From Cheiracanthium punctorium (taxonomy: Eukaryota; Arthropoda; Arachnida; Araneae; Cheiracanthiidae): DNA of 64,000 nt. The stretch is from positions 1-64,000 of the forward strand of contig JAWZYV010016045.1 in NCBI GenBank assembly GCA_038373885.1. The letters run 5' to 3'. Both the position numbers and the translations under genes were made by a program. The notes under the pieces are model-generated. The model was not told the DNA's origin. It did not search any database and saw only the letters and a list, made by a program, of their open reading frames with translations. Of this stretch, positions 45,035-56,713 are shown in pieces. Within the stretch, counting starts at the first letter, position 1. Every line of letters starts with the position of its first letter.

Positions 45035-46349
45035 TATTTGAACACCATGCATGTTATGATGAATAAAACTTCAACCATCAATAAGCTTGACTTTGAAGAA
45101 ATGATGTAAGCTGATGAAGTTATCAAGTAAAATTTAAGCATAATGCAAATCCGGGATACTATGTTTCTTAATATACATGCATAAGATTTTGCCTATATTT
45201 TAATTTCAGTGACTGAATTTTGGTAGGGCTTAGGATGCCATGGGGCATCCTAATAGGGCTGAGGTAGTGGATAGGAGGCAGGGTTGTTATAATTTTGCCC
45301 AGCGCGAGGGGAAAAAAAATTCAAATGGGGGCTTTTTGTGCCAATCATTTGAATTAAATGATTAAGGATGTTTTATCTTAAAAAAAGTTATAAGTTCTAA
45401 TTTAGCACTAGTATAGTACAGTGAAACCCCCTGATTATTCCATAATAAAATCTATTTGCTTTAAAATTTGTTTTTTGTGTTTTCCCAGAACAAAAAGCTC
45501 TACAGCCTACTTCTATGAATTTCTCTTTTTGTGTGACTCAATGTGTTGCTCCAATGGTAAAATCACTTGTTACTTAGACATAATCTCACGTCAACTACAA
45601 GATTTGTACATTACTTGATAAACAAAAGCACTTACCTTAATTTCGTCTTTCCTTTTTTATCAGAAGGGTGGGGGAGGGGTGGCAATCATCTTCCACAACA
45701 TCTGCCAAACAATATAACAGGCCGAGCTTCATCCATAAAAACAATTAAAACAAAAATTAAGCACCATGGAAAAATAATGAAAGCAAATGCAAAAACATAT
45801 GTACAAGTGTGAAACTAATTATTACAGAAGACTTCATCTTAACCTGCATAAAAATAAGATTGGAGATAAGTCAGTTCAGCAAAATTCTGGTTAAAGCCAA
45901 AAAAAAAAAAAAATAATAAAATAAAATCAGAAACACTTTCAAATTTTAAATACGCATTAAAGTGCTATATATTAAAAGCGTATCATATGTTATTTATGGC
46001 TCGTCCCTATTTTTGTTCCTTATTCCATTAACTTAGAAATTGGGGTTAATGGAATGATGAATAATGTATCATTATTCATGGTAGTGCCGTATTTTTCTCC
46101 CTTATTCCATAAAACACATCTTTAGAATCGAAATCCATCTAAAAATTGCCGACTAAAACTGTTTTAAAATTTCCGCCAAGCATATTCCAACTGTATTTCA
46201 CCATTTTAAATACTATTTGGAATGGGCATCATAATCCATGATTGTACCGTGTTTGTTTTTCTTGGGTTGATTTCTACATTAACGCCTGGACTCTCGCCAA
46301 GGTGATGATAATTAAACATATGCAGTTACCACAGCGATTTTTTTTTCTA
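45035..46349. other. AT-rich interior, nothing recognised beyond a Tigger-like end
   Basis: TACAGTGAAACCCCCTGATTA at 45417 resembles a Tigger terminus without a partner. No gene is supported. Confidence 0.4.
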
Positions 46350-47033
46350 CAGTAGAAGACCCAAGATACGACGGGAAGACCCAAAATCCGCACTGTCTGT
46401 TCAATGTAAACAAAGAAATTTGCCCTGCCAGCTGCAAGTTCAGAAAACTACAGTACAACCAGAAAGTAAAACTAAATAAGCTATTTCCACTTGAAAAAAA
46501 TTTTTTAGGAGTCTGTGAGCTCTAATCTTAACATTGATAACTTTCAAATGACTGACAGTGACATAATTGTCACTGAATTATGACCACATGACGCAGACTC
46601 TGACACAGTAACAAGTGAGGATGATCAAAAAGTTGATAAATTAACATTTAATGAAGGTTAGGCTGTGAGAAAGAAATATCTCAGATTTGTAGAGCAACAA
46701 AGCTGTGTTACAAACAGGAAAAAATTGAAAAAAAAAAAAAAACTATAATTAGAACATCCCAGTCCTAAACTGTTGAATATACATGTTTAAATAAGTTGTA
46801 CTATAATCTCATAATTTTGTATATTGCATTAATACTCTGTATTTTTATATTATGATTCTAATTATAAGTAACATGATTTGCTTCCCTTGATCTCTATTGT
46901 ATATTTTATTCTATTATTTTCTGAGGGGGGGGTGGAAATAGAATAAATTTCCTATTATGACCCAAAATCCGCAAAATTCTAAAATCTGCACAAGGTCTGG
47001 AACCAAGCTGTGTGGATTTTGGTTCTTCTACTG
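46350..47033 (+). mobile_element. Shortened Tigger/pogo element, TA flanked
   Basis: The ends CAGTAGAAGACCCAAGATAC and the inverse of ...GGTTCTTCTACTG are flanked by TA (46348-46349; 47034-47035). Inside, on the plus strand, a remnant reads DSDTVTSEDDQKVDKLTFNE then KKYLRFVEQQSCVTN. This resembles the acidic C-terminus of Tigger transposases. The rest is deleted. Confidence 0.7.
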
Positions 47034-47035
47034 TA

Positions 47036-48769
47036 TTTATGTGGTAACCATAATTTTGAATTAAATGGCGATTTGGAACAACCTGTAAGTACAGCATTCC
47101 ATTACTTATTCATTTATTTTGGGTTGCCAATTAATCTAGTTTTAATAATTGTCTTCAAATTCCTTAATGGGTGCGTTCATCGGTAATTTGTTCACTTTCA
47201 TTTTCATCTAGTTCTTTTGGGAGAGCGTTGAAACTCATACATAACTCTTAGAGACCCATGACTGCAAAGCTTGCCAAAGTGAGGCAATTTTTTAGGTTGG
47301 CAAGAGTGGGGGTGTTAAAATAGGAATCAACTCTTTCTTGTTCCATTTTCTATTTACAATTTACCTTTTCTATTTACAATGTTTTGAATAACAGAAAAAA
47401 TATCTTGAGTGACTCCATTTGACTTTCCGACCACTTTATCTTTACCAAGCATTTAAATAAATTTCATTTAACTCAATCGGATGCAGTGTTAAGGCACTAG
47501 AGCACCATGGGTGATCACTCACCCTGGTGACCATGGTTTGAGTGGTGTAATGTATAAGAACGCTTTTTTGTAGTCCTGTAAAAAACTGTAAGTTATACAC
47601 TTACTAAACTTTATGCAGTATGTAAAACAGAGACCTATAATATGCATACCTAATATGAGCTCAATTGAATGCACTATATAGATACTAGCTCACTTCCTTA
47701 GGCTATAATAAATAAGAATTACATTTTACAACCCTGTGAACAAACTATCGGCTCTACACACATCAAAATCTATGTAAGTCATGTCATAAGACCACGATGT
47801 TACCCAATTTGAATTACATCAGATGCACCATACTAGCAGACTTTCAAGAATTTCTGACTATAGCCCAAAAAAGGAAAAAAAAAACAACTAATATTTGCCC
47901 TGTAGAAAACTACTAGTCTTATACACAACAAAATCTATACAGTTTGTGTAACGGTGACCTATAATATACATCCCCAATTTAAACTTACTCAAATGCACTA
48001 TTTAGATGCTAGCTCACTTTAAATGATTTATATTCCATAGGCCATAATCAGGGTCCGACAAACACCATGAGCCCATTCGCCTGGGCGACTACAAAAAATC
48101 TTTTGGCGACTAGATTTTCCTGACTGGAAAAGAAAATACTGTCATCCCAAGCACTTATGTTTTTTTAATTAGGCGCATTTTTACGGTTTTTCTCCCTCCC
48201 ATACGTCACGGTAATGTTTACCAAACTGAATCCCCACCAAGTCAGTGGATCGAGATCTCATCTTACTCACCTTGAATTGCAAGCTAAAGGTATCTCAGGA
48301 TGCTCAGGGTAGTTCTAAGAAATAGCTCAGTGATGTCACGTAGAGTTAAGCCTATTGGTTACTTGCCCCTACTAGATGTCCCGTAGAATACGCCTACCAA
48401 GATTAAGTGTGACGTCACACGCTACAAGCCTATTCATTTTTAGTTCCCTTTCTTCCCCATAACACTCATTTACTTAACTCTCTATAACTGACCCTTCCAC
48501 TCGCAAATTCATTCAATCTCCGTATGCAAGTGTTTCGCTGCATGGCGATTTGCAGAGGTTGTAATTTCTTCAGAAATACTTCTACTTCCACTCACATTTT
48601 TAGTTGACAGCATGGTTGACGGAGATTAGCCTATAAATATGTGCAGTTTACTGTGTTAGAGCGTTATGTTTTTTTTTTTTTTTTTTTTCAGTCAAGCAAG
48701 TGGCTTTAGTTAGAATTTTTCTCTGAAGTCTTATAATCAAGAAAATTAAAATGAAGAGAAGTATCAAAC
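47036..48769. other. Interior stretch without recognised genes
   Basis: A diffuse repeat of about 290 bp can be seen near 47600-47720 and 47880-48010 (CTATAATATGCATACC...TGCACTATATAGATACTAGCTCACTT). No coding signal. Confidence 0.4.
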
Positions 48770-49210
48770 AGAATTCACTATTGTGTAAGCAAAAGAAAAT
48801 AGAGGGTTTTTTTATTTCAGATAAACTTGATCATAAAAAGGCAGATGGATTGGATATACAACAAAGCTTCGGATATACAACAAAGTCAAAATATGATGGA
48901 GGTGCATGAAAATTTTAAAATGAGCACAAATGAAAATAAAACTGAAACTGAGCATAAAAATTTAGGAAAAAGGAAATTTCAACTGTCTTGGCTGCAAGAT
49001 TTTGATTGGTTAGAATATGAAGATGGAATTGCAACATGCAAGGTTTGCAACCTTATTTCCCAAATTAAGTGACACTACCTCAAGAGTAGTACAAGGCTAC
49101 TTGTCCAATTTTAAATTGGAAACTTTAAAAAAACATTTTCTGATTGCCATCTTCATTGTGAGGAAAGAAAAATTGCAAAAGAAAAGCCATGTGACATGCC
49201 TACATTAGCT
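48770..49210 (+). pseudogene. TTF-type zinc-finger fragment, ZNF862/C17orf113/hAT-related
   Basis: After a TTTTTTTATTTCAG acceptor-like sequence, a plus-strand frame reads KRKFQLSWLQDFDWLEYEDG then IATCKVCN. After a frame change near 49050 it reads LFPKLSDTTSRVVQGYLSNF and KLETLKKHF. This order (W.L.DF.WL, C-x2-C, then L..H) is the TTF-type finger at the start of ZNF862-like and related hAT-derived proteins. It is broken by the frameshift and cut off downstream. It may be cargo of the 12-kb insertion or a separate insertion. Confidence 0.6.
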
Positions 49211-49529
49211 AAAAGCCATGTGGCACATAGCTTTTAGCTAAATGCCTAAAACCTATGGATAAAAAAACATTTGATCGCTTAACAGCATTATTCGGGCTAT
49301 ATTCTGTATCCGGTGCTGTTTACACGTTTCAATTGGTGATCGTTCTGGCGCAGTCGTGGGCAATGCACAGTGGGAGTGAAGTACCCTGCCGGTGGTAGTT
49401 CTGACTGACAACCATAAAGAAACGTGAATCATCTCGTCAGTCTGGGAATTCGTAATTGTTTCATGTTATGGATGGAAAGGAATGAAATATGTTACGTTAT
49501 TGTATGAAAAGAATGTGTGTGTGTGTGTG

Positions 49530-49690
49530 TTTGTTAGAAATATGGTATGAATATAAAGCTAAATAAAAGGAAGCATGTTGGTTTTACATTATCAGCCGGT
49601 GTGTGTATTTGTTAGAAATGTAGTGTCAATATAAAACTAAATAAAAGACAGCATGCTGGTGTTACATTATAAGCCGGTGTGTATTAGAAA
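49530..49690. repeat. Two tandem copies of a ~75-bp unit
   Basis: GTTAGAAATATGGTATGAATATAAAGC...CAGCCGGTGTGTGTATT is repeated directly with small changes. Confidence 0.7.
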
Positions 49691-49854
49691 CATTTCTGAG
49701 CGGTTAATTAAAAAAAAATAAAGGTAAGTGCTTTTTTTTAACAAATACTTGCAATGTTTAAGGTTTTTAATGTGAATTTTAAATTGATATTTGATGTTTT
49801 TATGTTGTCGTAAGTGCTATTTACGTGCTATTTTAATCATACTGCCTTCTTATG

Positions 49855-50085
49855 AGGTGTACAACTAGGTTGTTCAATTCACTGATGCTTTTTTTAGTTG
49901 TAAACGGAACAGTGTTTGCCCAGTTTACATTAGCTGTACAACTGGGTTGTTTAATCCACTGATGTTTTTTTGAGTTGAAAACGGGACAGTGTTTGCCTAG
50001 TTTACATTATCTGTACAACTAGGTTGCTTAATCCACTGTAGTTTTTTTAGTTAAAAACGGTCCACTGTTTGCTCATTTCAAATTG
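49855..50085. repeat. Three tandem copies of a ~78-bp unit
   Basis: TGTACAACTAGGTTGTTCAA...CAGTGTTTGCCCAGTTTACATT recurs near 49858, 49935 and 50013. Confidence 0.75.
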
Positions 50086-50926
50086 CCTGTTACTGAATTT
50101 GCAGACTTTTTTTTGGTTAAATATGGATGGTGTATTTTGTTTTAATGTTTTTGTTAGTAGAATATATGTGCAATTTTAATGTGTTAAAAGACTTTGCCGA
50201 CTGGCAAGATGGTTGGCGACAGTCGCTGGGGCTTGGCAACCGCCACGTGAAAGGAAGTGAAAAATAATTCTGCATAGGAAATTCACAATCGCAAATTACA
50301 GAGCTGGAGCCCATCTCATCTGTAGTGGGGGGCGGAACAATAATGTTGATCGATGGGGTCAAAGATGCAATGTTGTTATTTTCAGTATTTATATACTTCA
50401 TTAATTATATGATTAATAAAACATTTATTTCACATTTAATGATTTATTAATTTTATTTGCATATATGAAACGTATTGTGCAGTCAAAGAGGTCCCCTTTC
50501 CAATGTGCGCCCCCTGGTAGTCACCAATTCTCTGTGGCACCGAGTTTATATAAAAGTGTAAAATATCATTACCCCTCCCAGACTGCAACTCTGGAACCGC
50601 CCTTGATACTATCTATCAGGAAGATGCACAAAGCATTATTTCTATAAGTAGTTGAATATTTGTTAATTTTGCCTGTTACTCATTTGGTTATTTTTACATG
50701 CCGGGTCGGGCATGTAAGGGAAAAAAATGCATGCCCGATTTTAATTTTTACATGCCCCGGGCATGTGGGGCAATTTTCGAGCCCTGCTGGATATGAGACA
50801 GGCCCAGCCCAAGTCCAAACCTCGCCCAGGCTCTCTCTCTGTAATGCAAGATTGCCTTCGGACTTGGGCTTGCCAGAAATTTTTAATATACTGATGTTTT
50901 GGATTAAATTTGGGTACTTATGTATT

Positions 50927-51073
50927 ATCCCGGCAGTCATTCCCACCATACTATTTTTCCCTCAAATGAGTTGCCAAACTGTTACCAATCGTATTCAAAA
51001 CCATTAGTAATTTCATATGCCCAGCACTTCTATTGGCAAAAAAAATCACTCGTCTTGGCGGACCGCCACGATA
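50927..51073. mobile_element. Diverged relative of the MITE at 13150
   Basis: It shares TTACCAATCGTATTC and the right segment TCACTCGTCTTGGCGGACCG with 13150-13287. The ends are ATCCCGGCAGTC and roughly its inverse. Confidence 0.5.
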
Positions 51074-51171
51074 ATATGTAATACCTAAATTTGTTTTCAT
51101 GTTTTTAGATCTCTAATTAAACATACAATTTTAAAACGTTATTATTTTAATAATTTAAATATACACTGTAG

Positions 51172-51331
51172 CAAGGCTGTGCCCAGGGTGGGGGGACCAG
51201 GGAGTCTGGTCCCCCCCTCTGAAATTTTAAATTTTGTTAGCAAAATAATAATGATGAAGTTTTTAGTGAAAAATTCGCCTTTTTCACCATTTGGTCGCTC
51301 CCCCCAAAACTTTTTTCTGGGTATGGCCCTG
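51172..51331. mobile_element. Poly-G hAT MITE
   Basis: CAAGGCTGTGCCCAG...CTGGGTATGGCCCTG, flanked by CACTGTAG and CACTGAAG (seven of eight). Confidence 0.75.
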
Positions 51332-51478
51332 CACTGAAGAATGGGAATAGCCTGTGTCCTGATAGAGCCATCTGCCTGAACAGCCACTTTGTAAGGAAAT
51401 CATTGTGTTTAAGCAATCAGTTCTTTACTTATTGTAGTAGTTTGGTAGTATTGGAGTAGTTTGGAAGTAGCACAAAAT

Positions 51479-51651
51479 CAGTGGCGTATGCAGACTTCCT
51501 TCAAGGGGTGGGGGGTGGGGAGGTTATAGACATAACTTTGTATTAAAATGCGTAATATTTAAGTTAAAAATTCAAAACTTATGGACATTTTGTCAAAAAA
51601 ATTTTGACAGGAGCAGGGTGTTGAACCCCCCCTCCCCTGTATACGCCACTG
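51479..51651. mobile_element. Poly-G hAT MITE
   Basis: CAGTGGCGTATGCAG...TGTATACGCCACTG, flanked by CACAAAAT and CACACAAT (seven of eight). Confidence 0.78.
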
Positions 51652-52379
51652 CACACAATTATGTAAAATTTGTAAAGCTAGATATAGAATATGGACAGAC
51701 CACTCTTTTATTTTTTTAAATGAAAAGAGTGGTTGATGGTGGTGGAAAATAAATAACTTTACTACTAAAACAGTGTTGTTATATGCTAACTGAACCAAAA
51801 TATAAACAAACATATTTTATGATTTTAGGATGAATTTTTTTAGCTGGCATCACAAACGTTATTATGACACTAGAAAAGGTGTCATTTGTATATTTTAAAC
51901 TATTATACTAAGATCAGCTTTAATGAAGCATCTTCCTCATCGAACAGCTTTGAAAGTAAATTCCTTTACGCTAAATATACTCAACTGTACTTGCCCCTCA
52001 GAATTTTACGTTACGTGTAATGCTCTAATGACGGTCGAACATTGTTAAAATAGAAATATTTACCATAACTTTGAATTACTTAAAATGGCGGTACAATGCG
52101 TACTCAGAGCATCAACCCCACTTCATTATAAAGGATAAAGCTGTACCGATCTAACAAATGATACTTTTTAAGTTGTTTCAATAGGATCATTAAAGCAATA
52201 TTTCAACAAACAAAAAAATCAGAAAATAGTAAAAGAAATAACTTACCCTAATTCGAAGAAAGCACCGTAAACAGTAAACACCGGCCGAGCCGCACCCGTT
52301 GCCACTGAAAAGAAGTAAAATGTCCCAGATTCCGCAGCGCCATCTGTTAAGTAATTTCGAAGCGAATTTGGGCCGATGT

Positions 52380-52650
52380 CAAACCCTGAACGATTAGCGG
52401 CCAGTTTTTAACTGATCGTCGTCGATATCGCCCCAAACAAATTCCGAAATCTGCTTATGATGTCGGAAATTTAGCATCGCAAGGCGACGTCGCGCCAAAC
52501 AGATGACGATGTCGTGTTCTGAGGACAAAATTTTAATATCAGAAGCGATGATGGGCCAATGTTATTATGATATTCTTATAATATGACCGAACAAATCCCA
52601 ATCAAATCGATGTTTGGCCAATCGTTTGCCAAACAGTCGTGCTGCTTGGG
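52380..52650. repeat. Right subterminal and terminal repeat of the 12-kb insertion
   Basis: Dispersed motifs (CGCGCCAAACAGATGACGAT, CCCCAAAC, TTGGCCAATCGTTTGCCAAACAG) mirror the left array. It ends TGCTGCTTGGG at 52650. Confidence 0.8.
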
Positions 52651-53310
52651 AAAAGTCCATGGGCCAGCCCGCTCCACTTAGTTAAAAAGTGCAATGGCGA
52701 CTGGCGCCCGTGTGGTGATTACCGGCGTTTAAACGCTGGCACCGTGCCAGATCGGTACCCTGTCCCTCACATCCAGGACTGTATGCAGGTGTTGGACGGT
52801 AAAACTATATTTTCTACTCTTGATCTCGAGCGGGCATACCATCAAATTCCAATCAACCCTACCGATATTCCGAAGACTGCCGTAACAACACCCTTTGGTC
52901 TCTTCGAATTCCCCGTAATGACCTTTGGCCTCTGCAACGCGGCGCAGACCTTTCAACGCTTCATCCATCAGGTTTTATTCGGATTAGATTACTGCGTTCC
53001 GTATTTTGATGACGTCTTAGTCGCATCGGCTTCGGAGAAAGAGCACTTGACTCACCTTCGCGCGGTGTTTGAACGGTTCCAGGAATACGGCGTTAGTCTT
53101 AACCCATCTAAATGCGTTTTCGGTCAACCCAAGTTATCTTTCCTTGGCCACGAAATTTCAGCCGACGACGTTCGACCTCTCATGGATAGAATTGCCGCTG
53201 TACGAGATATCCCCGAACCGACTACAATTCAGGAGTTGCGTCGATTCCTCGCTATGCTGAATTTTTACCGTCGTTTTCTTCCGCACGCTGCACCACTCAA
53301 GCTCCTCTAA
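52651..53310 (+). pseudogene. pol: Pol, second part: reverse transcriptase core
   Basis: Resumes at [12 protein letters not shown]. Visible polymerase motifs are [17 protein letters not shown] (first catalytic Asp), [33 protein letters not shown] and YFDDVLVAS, where Tyr-Phe-Asp-Asp replaces the usual [18 protein letters not shown] and [16 protein letters not shown] follow. A single-base deletion near 53297 throws the frame into TAA at 53308, just before the RNase H domain. Confidence 0.92.
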
Positions 53311-55178
53311 ATGCCTATTTGGTAGGCAGTAAAAAGAAAGACAAGCGTCATATTGCTTGGACACGCGAAGCGTTTCAAAAATGCAAAAGTGACTTAATTT
53401 CTGCCACCGTCCTGCAATATCCGTCGGCGTCTAAGCCCCTTTCCCTTATGGTAGATGCGTCCAGCTCTGCTTTAGGAGCAGTTTTGCAGCAAAACGATCA
53501 GGGCACCTGGAAGCCTCTCCCTTACTTTTCCAAAAAACGTTCCTCAACCCAGACGCTTTACAGTACGTACGACCGCGAACTTTTGGCGATCTACGCCGCC
53601 ATGAAATACTTTCGTCACTTCCTGGAAGGACGTAACTTTACTATTTTTACAGATCACAAACCCCTAATCTTTGCGTTTAAACAGCGGTCCGACAAAGCAT
53701 CCCCTCGCCAGCTGAGACACCTCGATTTTATCAGCCAATTTACAACAGATATTCGCCATATTGATGGTGCCGAAAATGTCGTCACCAATGCTCTGTCCCG
53801 CATAGAGGAAACTTCGATGCCCTCGTCAACCGATTTCATAGCTCTGGCAAACGAACAGAAACAGGATTCGGAGCTTCAAGCCCTGCTACAAAATACAACC
53901 GGCAGTAGTCTGAATCTCCAGCCAATGCAGCTCGCTCCTGATACATCACTTTATTGTGATATTCAGGGCAGTAAGATCAGACCTTACGTTCCTGCGAGGT
54001 TCCGACGTGCCATCTTCAATAACTTGCATCGTCTGTCTCACCCTGGGATAAAAGCTTCAAGGAAGTTAGTGCAACAGCGTTTTGTGTGGCCAGAAATGTT
54101 AAAAGACATTGGCGAGTGGACACGTGCATGCATTGAGTGCCAGAAATCAAAAATCCATAGGCACACTCACAGCCCACTACAAAGATTTGAGTTGCCAAAT
54201 TACCGCTTTCAACAAGTGCATATCGACTTAGTTGGTCCTCTACCTCCACCTAATGGATTTTCTTATTTGCTCACTTGCATCGATCGTTTCTCACGCTGGC
54301 CCGAGGCAATTCCCATAGTAGACATTTCTGCCGACACTGTTGCCAAACAATTTTATAGCTTGTGGATTGCGCGTTTTGGAGTTCCGGAGCGAATCACCAC
54401 CGACCAAGGTCGTCAGTTCGAGTCCTTGCTTTTTACGGCGTTAACCAAGCTCCTGGGCATTCACAGAGTGCGAACTAGCCCGTATCATCCGCGCTCTAAC
54501 GGCATTGTCGAAAATTTTCATCGCTCATTGAAGCAGTCAATACGATGTCATACTTCGATTCAATGGACCGACGTTCTTTCCACAGTCTTACTTGGTCTGC
54601 GTTCCGCCATTAAAGAGGATATCGGTGCTTCTGCTGCCGAGTTGGTGTACGGCGCCAGTCTCCGTCTGCCCGGAGAATTCATGCAAGCGGACAGTTCACC
54701 CACATACTGTGCCGACCAGCAAACATTCGTGCAAAATTTAAAAGACTACATGTCAGCTGTTCGCCCCGTACCCACCAGCGCCCATTGCTTAAAAACTGTG
54801 TTTGTGAATAAAGACTTGCAGAACTCTTCGCATGTGTTCCTGCGATATGATGCGTCAAGGACTGCTTTCGCACCCACGTATACCGGACCCCACAAACTCC
54901 TCGAACGAAATATAAACACTTTTAAAATTTTGGTAAACAACAGGGAGTCTGCTATAAACATTGACCGCCTCAAACCCGCATTTATCTGGGCTCCTGAACG
55001 TACAGACAATGATTCACCGGCCGACCGTAAAGAATGTCCATCAGGAACAGTGTCAACGCCCACATCCTCCGTAACTCCACCTCCGACTGTGACCAAACCA
55101 GCATCCTGCATCACGTCACCTCCGGCTGTTACTACACGTTCTGGTCGGAGAGTGCGTTTCAATTCAAAATATTTGTGA
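53311..55178 (+). pseudogene. pol: Pol, third part: RNase H and integrase
   Basis: After the frameshift the original frame continues for about 620 codons. RNase H residues appear in LMVDASSSALGAVLQQ (Asp), STYDRELLAIY (Glu) and IFTDHKPLIFAF (Asp). The integrase H-H-C-C finger is HRLSHPGIKAS...CIECQKSK. The catalytic D, D and E lie in QVHIDLVGPLPP, ITTDQGRQFESL and RSNGIVENFHRSLK. A Pro/Thr-rich C-terminal tail ends at 55178, 29 bases before the 3' LTR. The domains are intact but untranslatable as part of a normal polyprotein. Confidence 0.93.
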
Positions 55179-55194
55179 AAGTTTCGTGGTCACT

Positions 55195-55207
55195 GGAGTG
55201 GGAGTAC
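55195..55207 (+). other. Polypurine tract
   Basis: GGAGTGGGAGTAC directly precedes the 3' LTR, as needed for plus-strand priming. Confidence 0.6.
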
Positions 55208-55635
55208 TGTGGCGGCCGCCGCGCCTGCGATCGGTGCGTTCCCGACCACCAATCTGATCCTTCAGCGGTCACCACATCAAACAAGCTTCCGCGCATCTCT
55301 TCGCGCATCCTGTGAAGAGCGCTAGCGGCTACTCCCACGATAGCAGAGCCAGGGAATCTGGCAACGCTGATGTGCGGTCCGGCAGTATAAAAGGAAGTGT
55401 GCTCACGCATGGTTCGCAGCAGTACTAATATTATTATTATTGTTATCGCGTTGTTGTTACCAGAAATCTATGGAGGTAAATTGACCGTATCGTGCAGAGC
55501 TTGCATGCTCGACTTAAAGTCTGAATAAAATGTTGTTAAGTTTTTACTAGACGGTATTTGTATTCAACGGATGTTACACTCGACGTATTCTTAATTTTTA
55601 TCTATTGTAAGTAGCTGATAGCACGCTCCTCCACA
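55208..55635 (+). repeat. 3' LTR of the Gypsy element
   Basis: Same length as the 5' LTR; 11 substitutions counted by eye and no indels. Confidence 0.95.
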
Positions 55636-56713
55636 GTCTTAAGCACTCGGCCACTGTTATTGTTTCAATTCAATTAGAGAATATACATAAAAAATTGTTT
55701 GAAATAGGAAAGAGTAAAAATGTTGTACACATAAAAATAAATAAAGGTAAAAGATTAAAATTTGAACAGTGATAAATTACCATGACTGTGGAAAATCACA
55801 AGTTGGACACCCCATAATAAAAAAAGTAATATTACAAAAAGTTAATTAAATCATCCAAGGGGAATGAGCATAAATCTGAAAGTTAGATAATTTTTTAAAT
55901 AAGCATTTTAAAAAGACAATGACACCTGTTTCAACTAGACAACCATGTTACTAAATGAATTTTTCTCAAAATAGATATTTTCGTAACCACTCAAAACAAC
56001 CTAATTTTTATTAATTTTATCCAGTATTTTTTTATATTACTTTTTTTCAAATTGTCCGCAGTACTTTTAATCCTGCACGATACTTTTGAAAATATTTTTC
56101 CAGAGGAAAAATTTCTCATAAAATTTAAAACAGTAATTGTTATTATTCCAAATCATGAAACATATTAATCCCCCATTCTTACACACCAACACGCACAAAG
56201 CCACAAATGAATAAAATTGATTACTGGTATCAAAGATATATCAAACATTAAACTTTTTAGAAATATTTAACATGAATATTTCTTAAGAATCTTTGTGAGG
56301 AATTATTATTTTTTTTTTATATAAACACGCATCACAGAGAAAAAAAAATCGTTTCAGAAGAAAGATAAATATTGAAAAATAAGTAATTAAGCTCCAAGTA
56401 CACGTTAACATTTTAAATCCATTGAGAATGTTTTGGAATACATTTAGGACAAATGATATTTGTTGATCAAGTATTATCAGATAAAATCCATTTAATTTAA
56501 TTGATTTACATATTAGACTTTTAAACGTTATTTCATATCCAAGCTCACAAATGATAGTGACAATTAACGTTAATTTATTGTTATTTTAAAATTCTTAATT
56601 TAAAATTAGAAACTCCTACTTTAAAATTACTTTTCAAAAATCTTATTCAAAAGTTATTCAAAAAATTAAAACTGTAAAGTTACACATAATATAATTTATC
56701 TTCATGTAATTAA
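55636..56713. other. AT-rich stretch, nothing recognised
   Basis: It lies between the Gypsy 3' LTR and the inverted duplication. No gene or repeat end is supported. Confidence 0.4.

Larger units (their letters stand above)
40590..52650. mobile_element. 12,061-bp insertion with TIRs and subterminal repeats, unassigned
   Basis: The ends CCCAAGCAGCA and TGCTGCTTGGG are perfect inverses. An imperfect TIR of about 44 bp ends in TTGGCCAAACATCG on both sides. Both subterminal regions carry repeated GCCAAAC motifs: a 42-bp tandem array on the left, dispersed copies at 52380-52640 on the right. Removing the segment and one AA dinucleotide restores the Gypsy reading frame exactly, so AA is the likely target duplication. 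I see no transposase attributable to this element. The interior holds nested transposons and a zinc-finger remnant. Two-base duplication plus subterminal repeats suggests a CACTA-like layout, but the ends are not CACTA. Confidence 0.8.
38049..55635 (+). mobile_element. Ty3/Gypsy LTR retrotransposon, interrupted by a 12-kb insertion
   Basis: Two 428-bp LTRs (TGTGG...CCACA) bound gag, protease, reverse transcriptase, RNase H and integrase in Ty3/Gypsy order. The target duplication GTCT flanks both ends (38045-38048; 55636-55639). Without the foreign 40590-52650 segment the element is about 5.5 kb. The LTRs differ at 11 positions by eye (about 97.4% identical), so insertion is fairly recent. Gag carries an in-frame stop, pol a one-base deletion, and reverse transcriptase is physically split; this copy cannot make its own proteins. 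Confidence 0.95.

Noticed and set aside
52639..52662. MLLG start of the reverse transcriptase ORF
   Set aside because: Those codons belong to the inverted repeat of the 12-kb insertion, not to Gypsy pol.
54746..55162. 138-codon minus-strand ORF opposite integrase
   Set aside because: Antisense shadow of pol; composition mirrors the sense codons and there is no domain.
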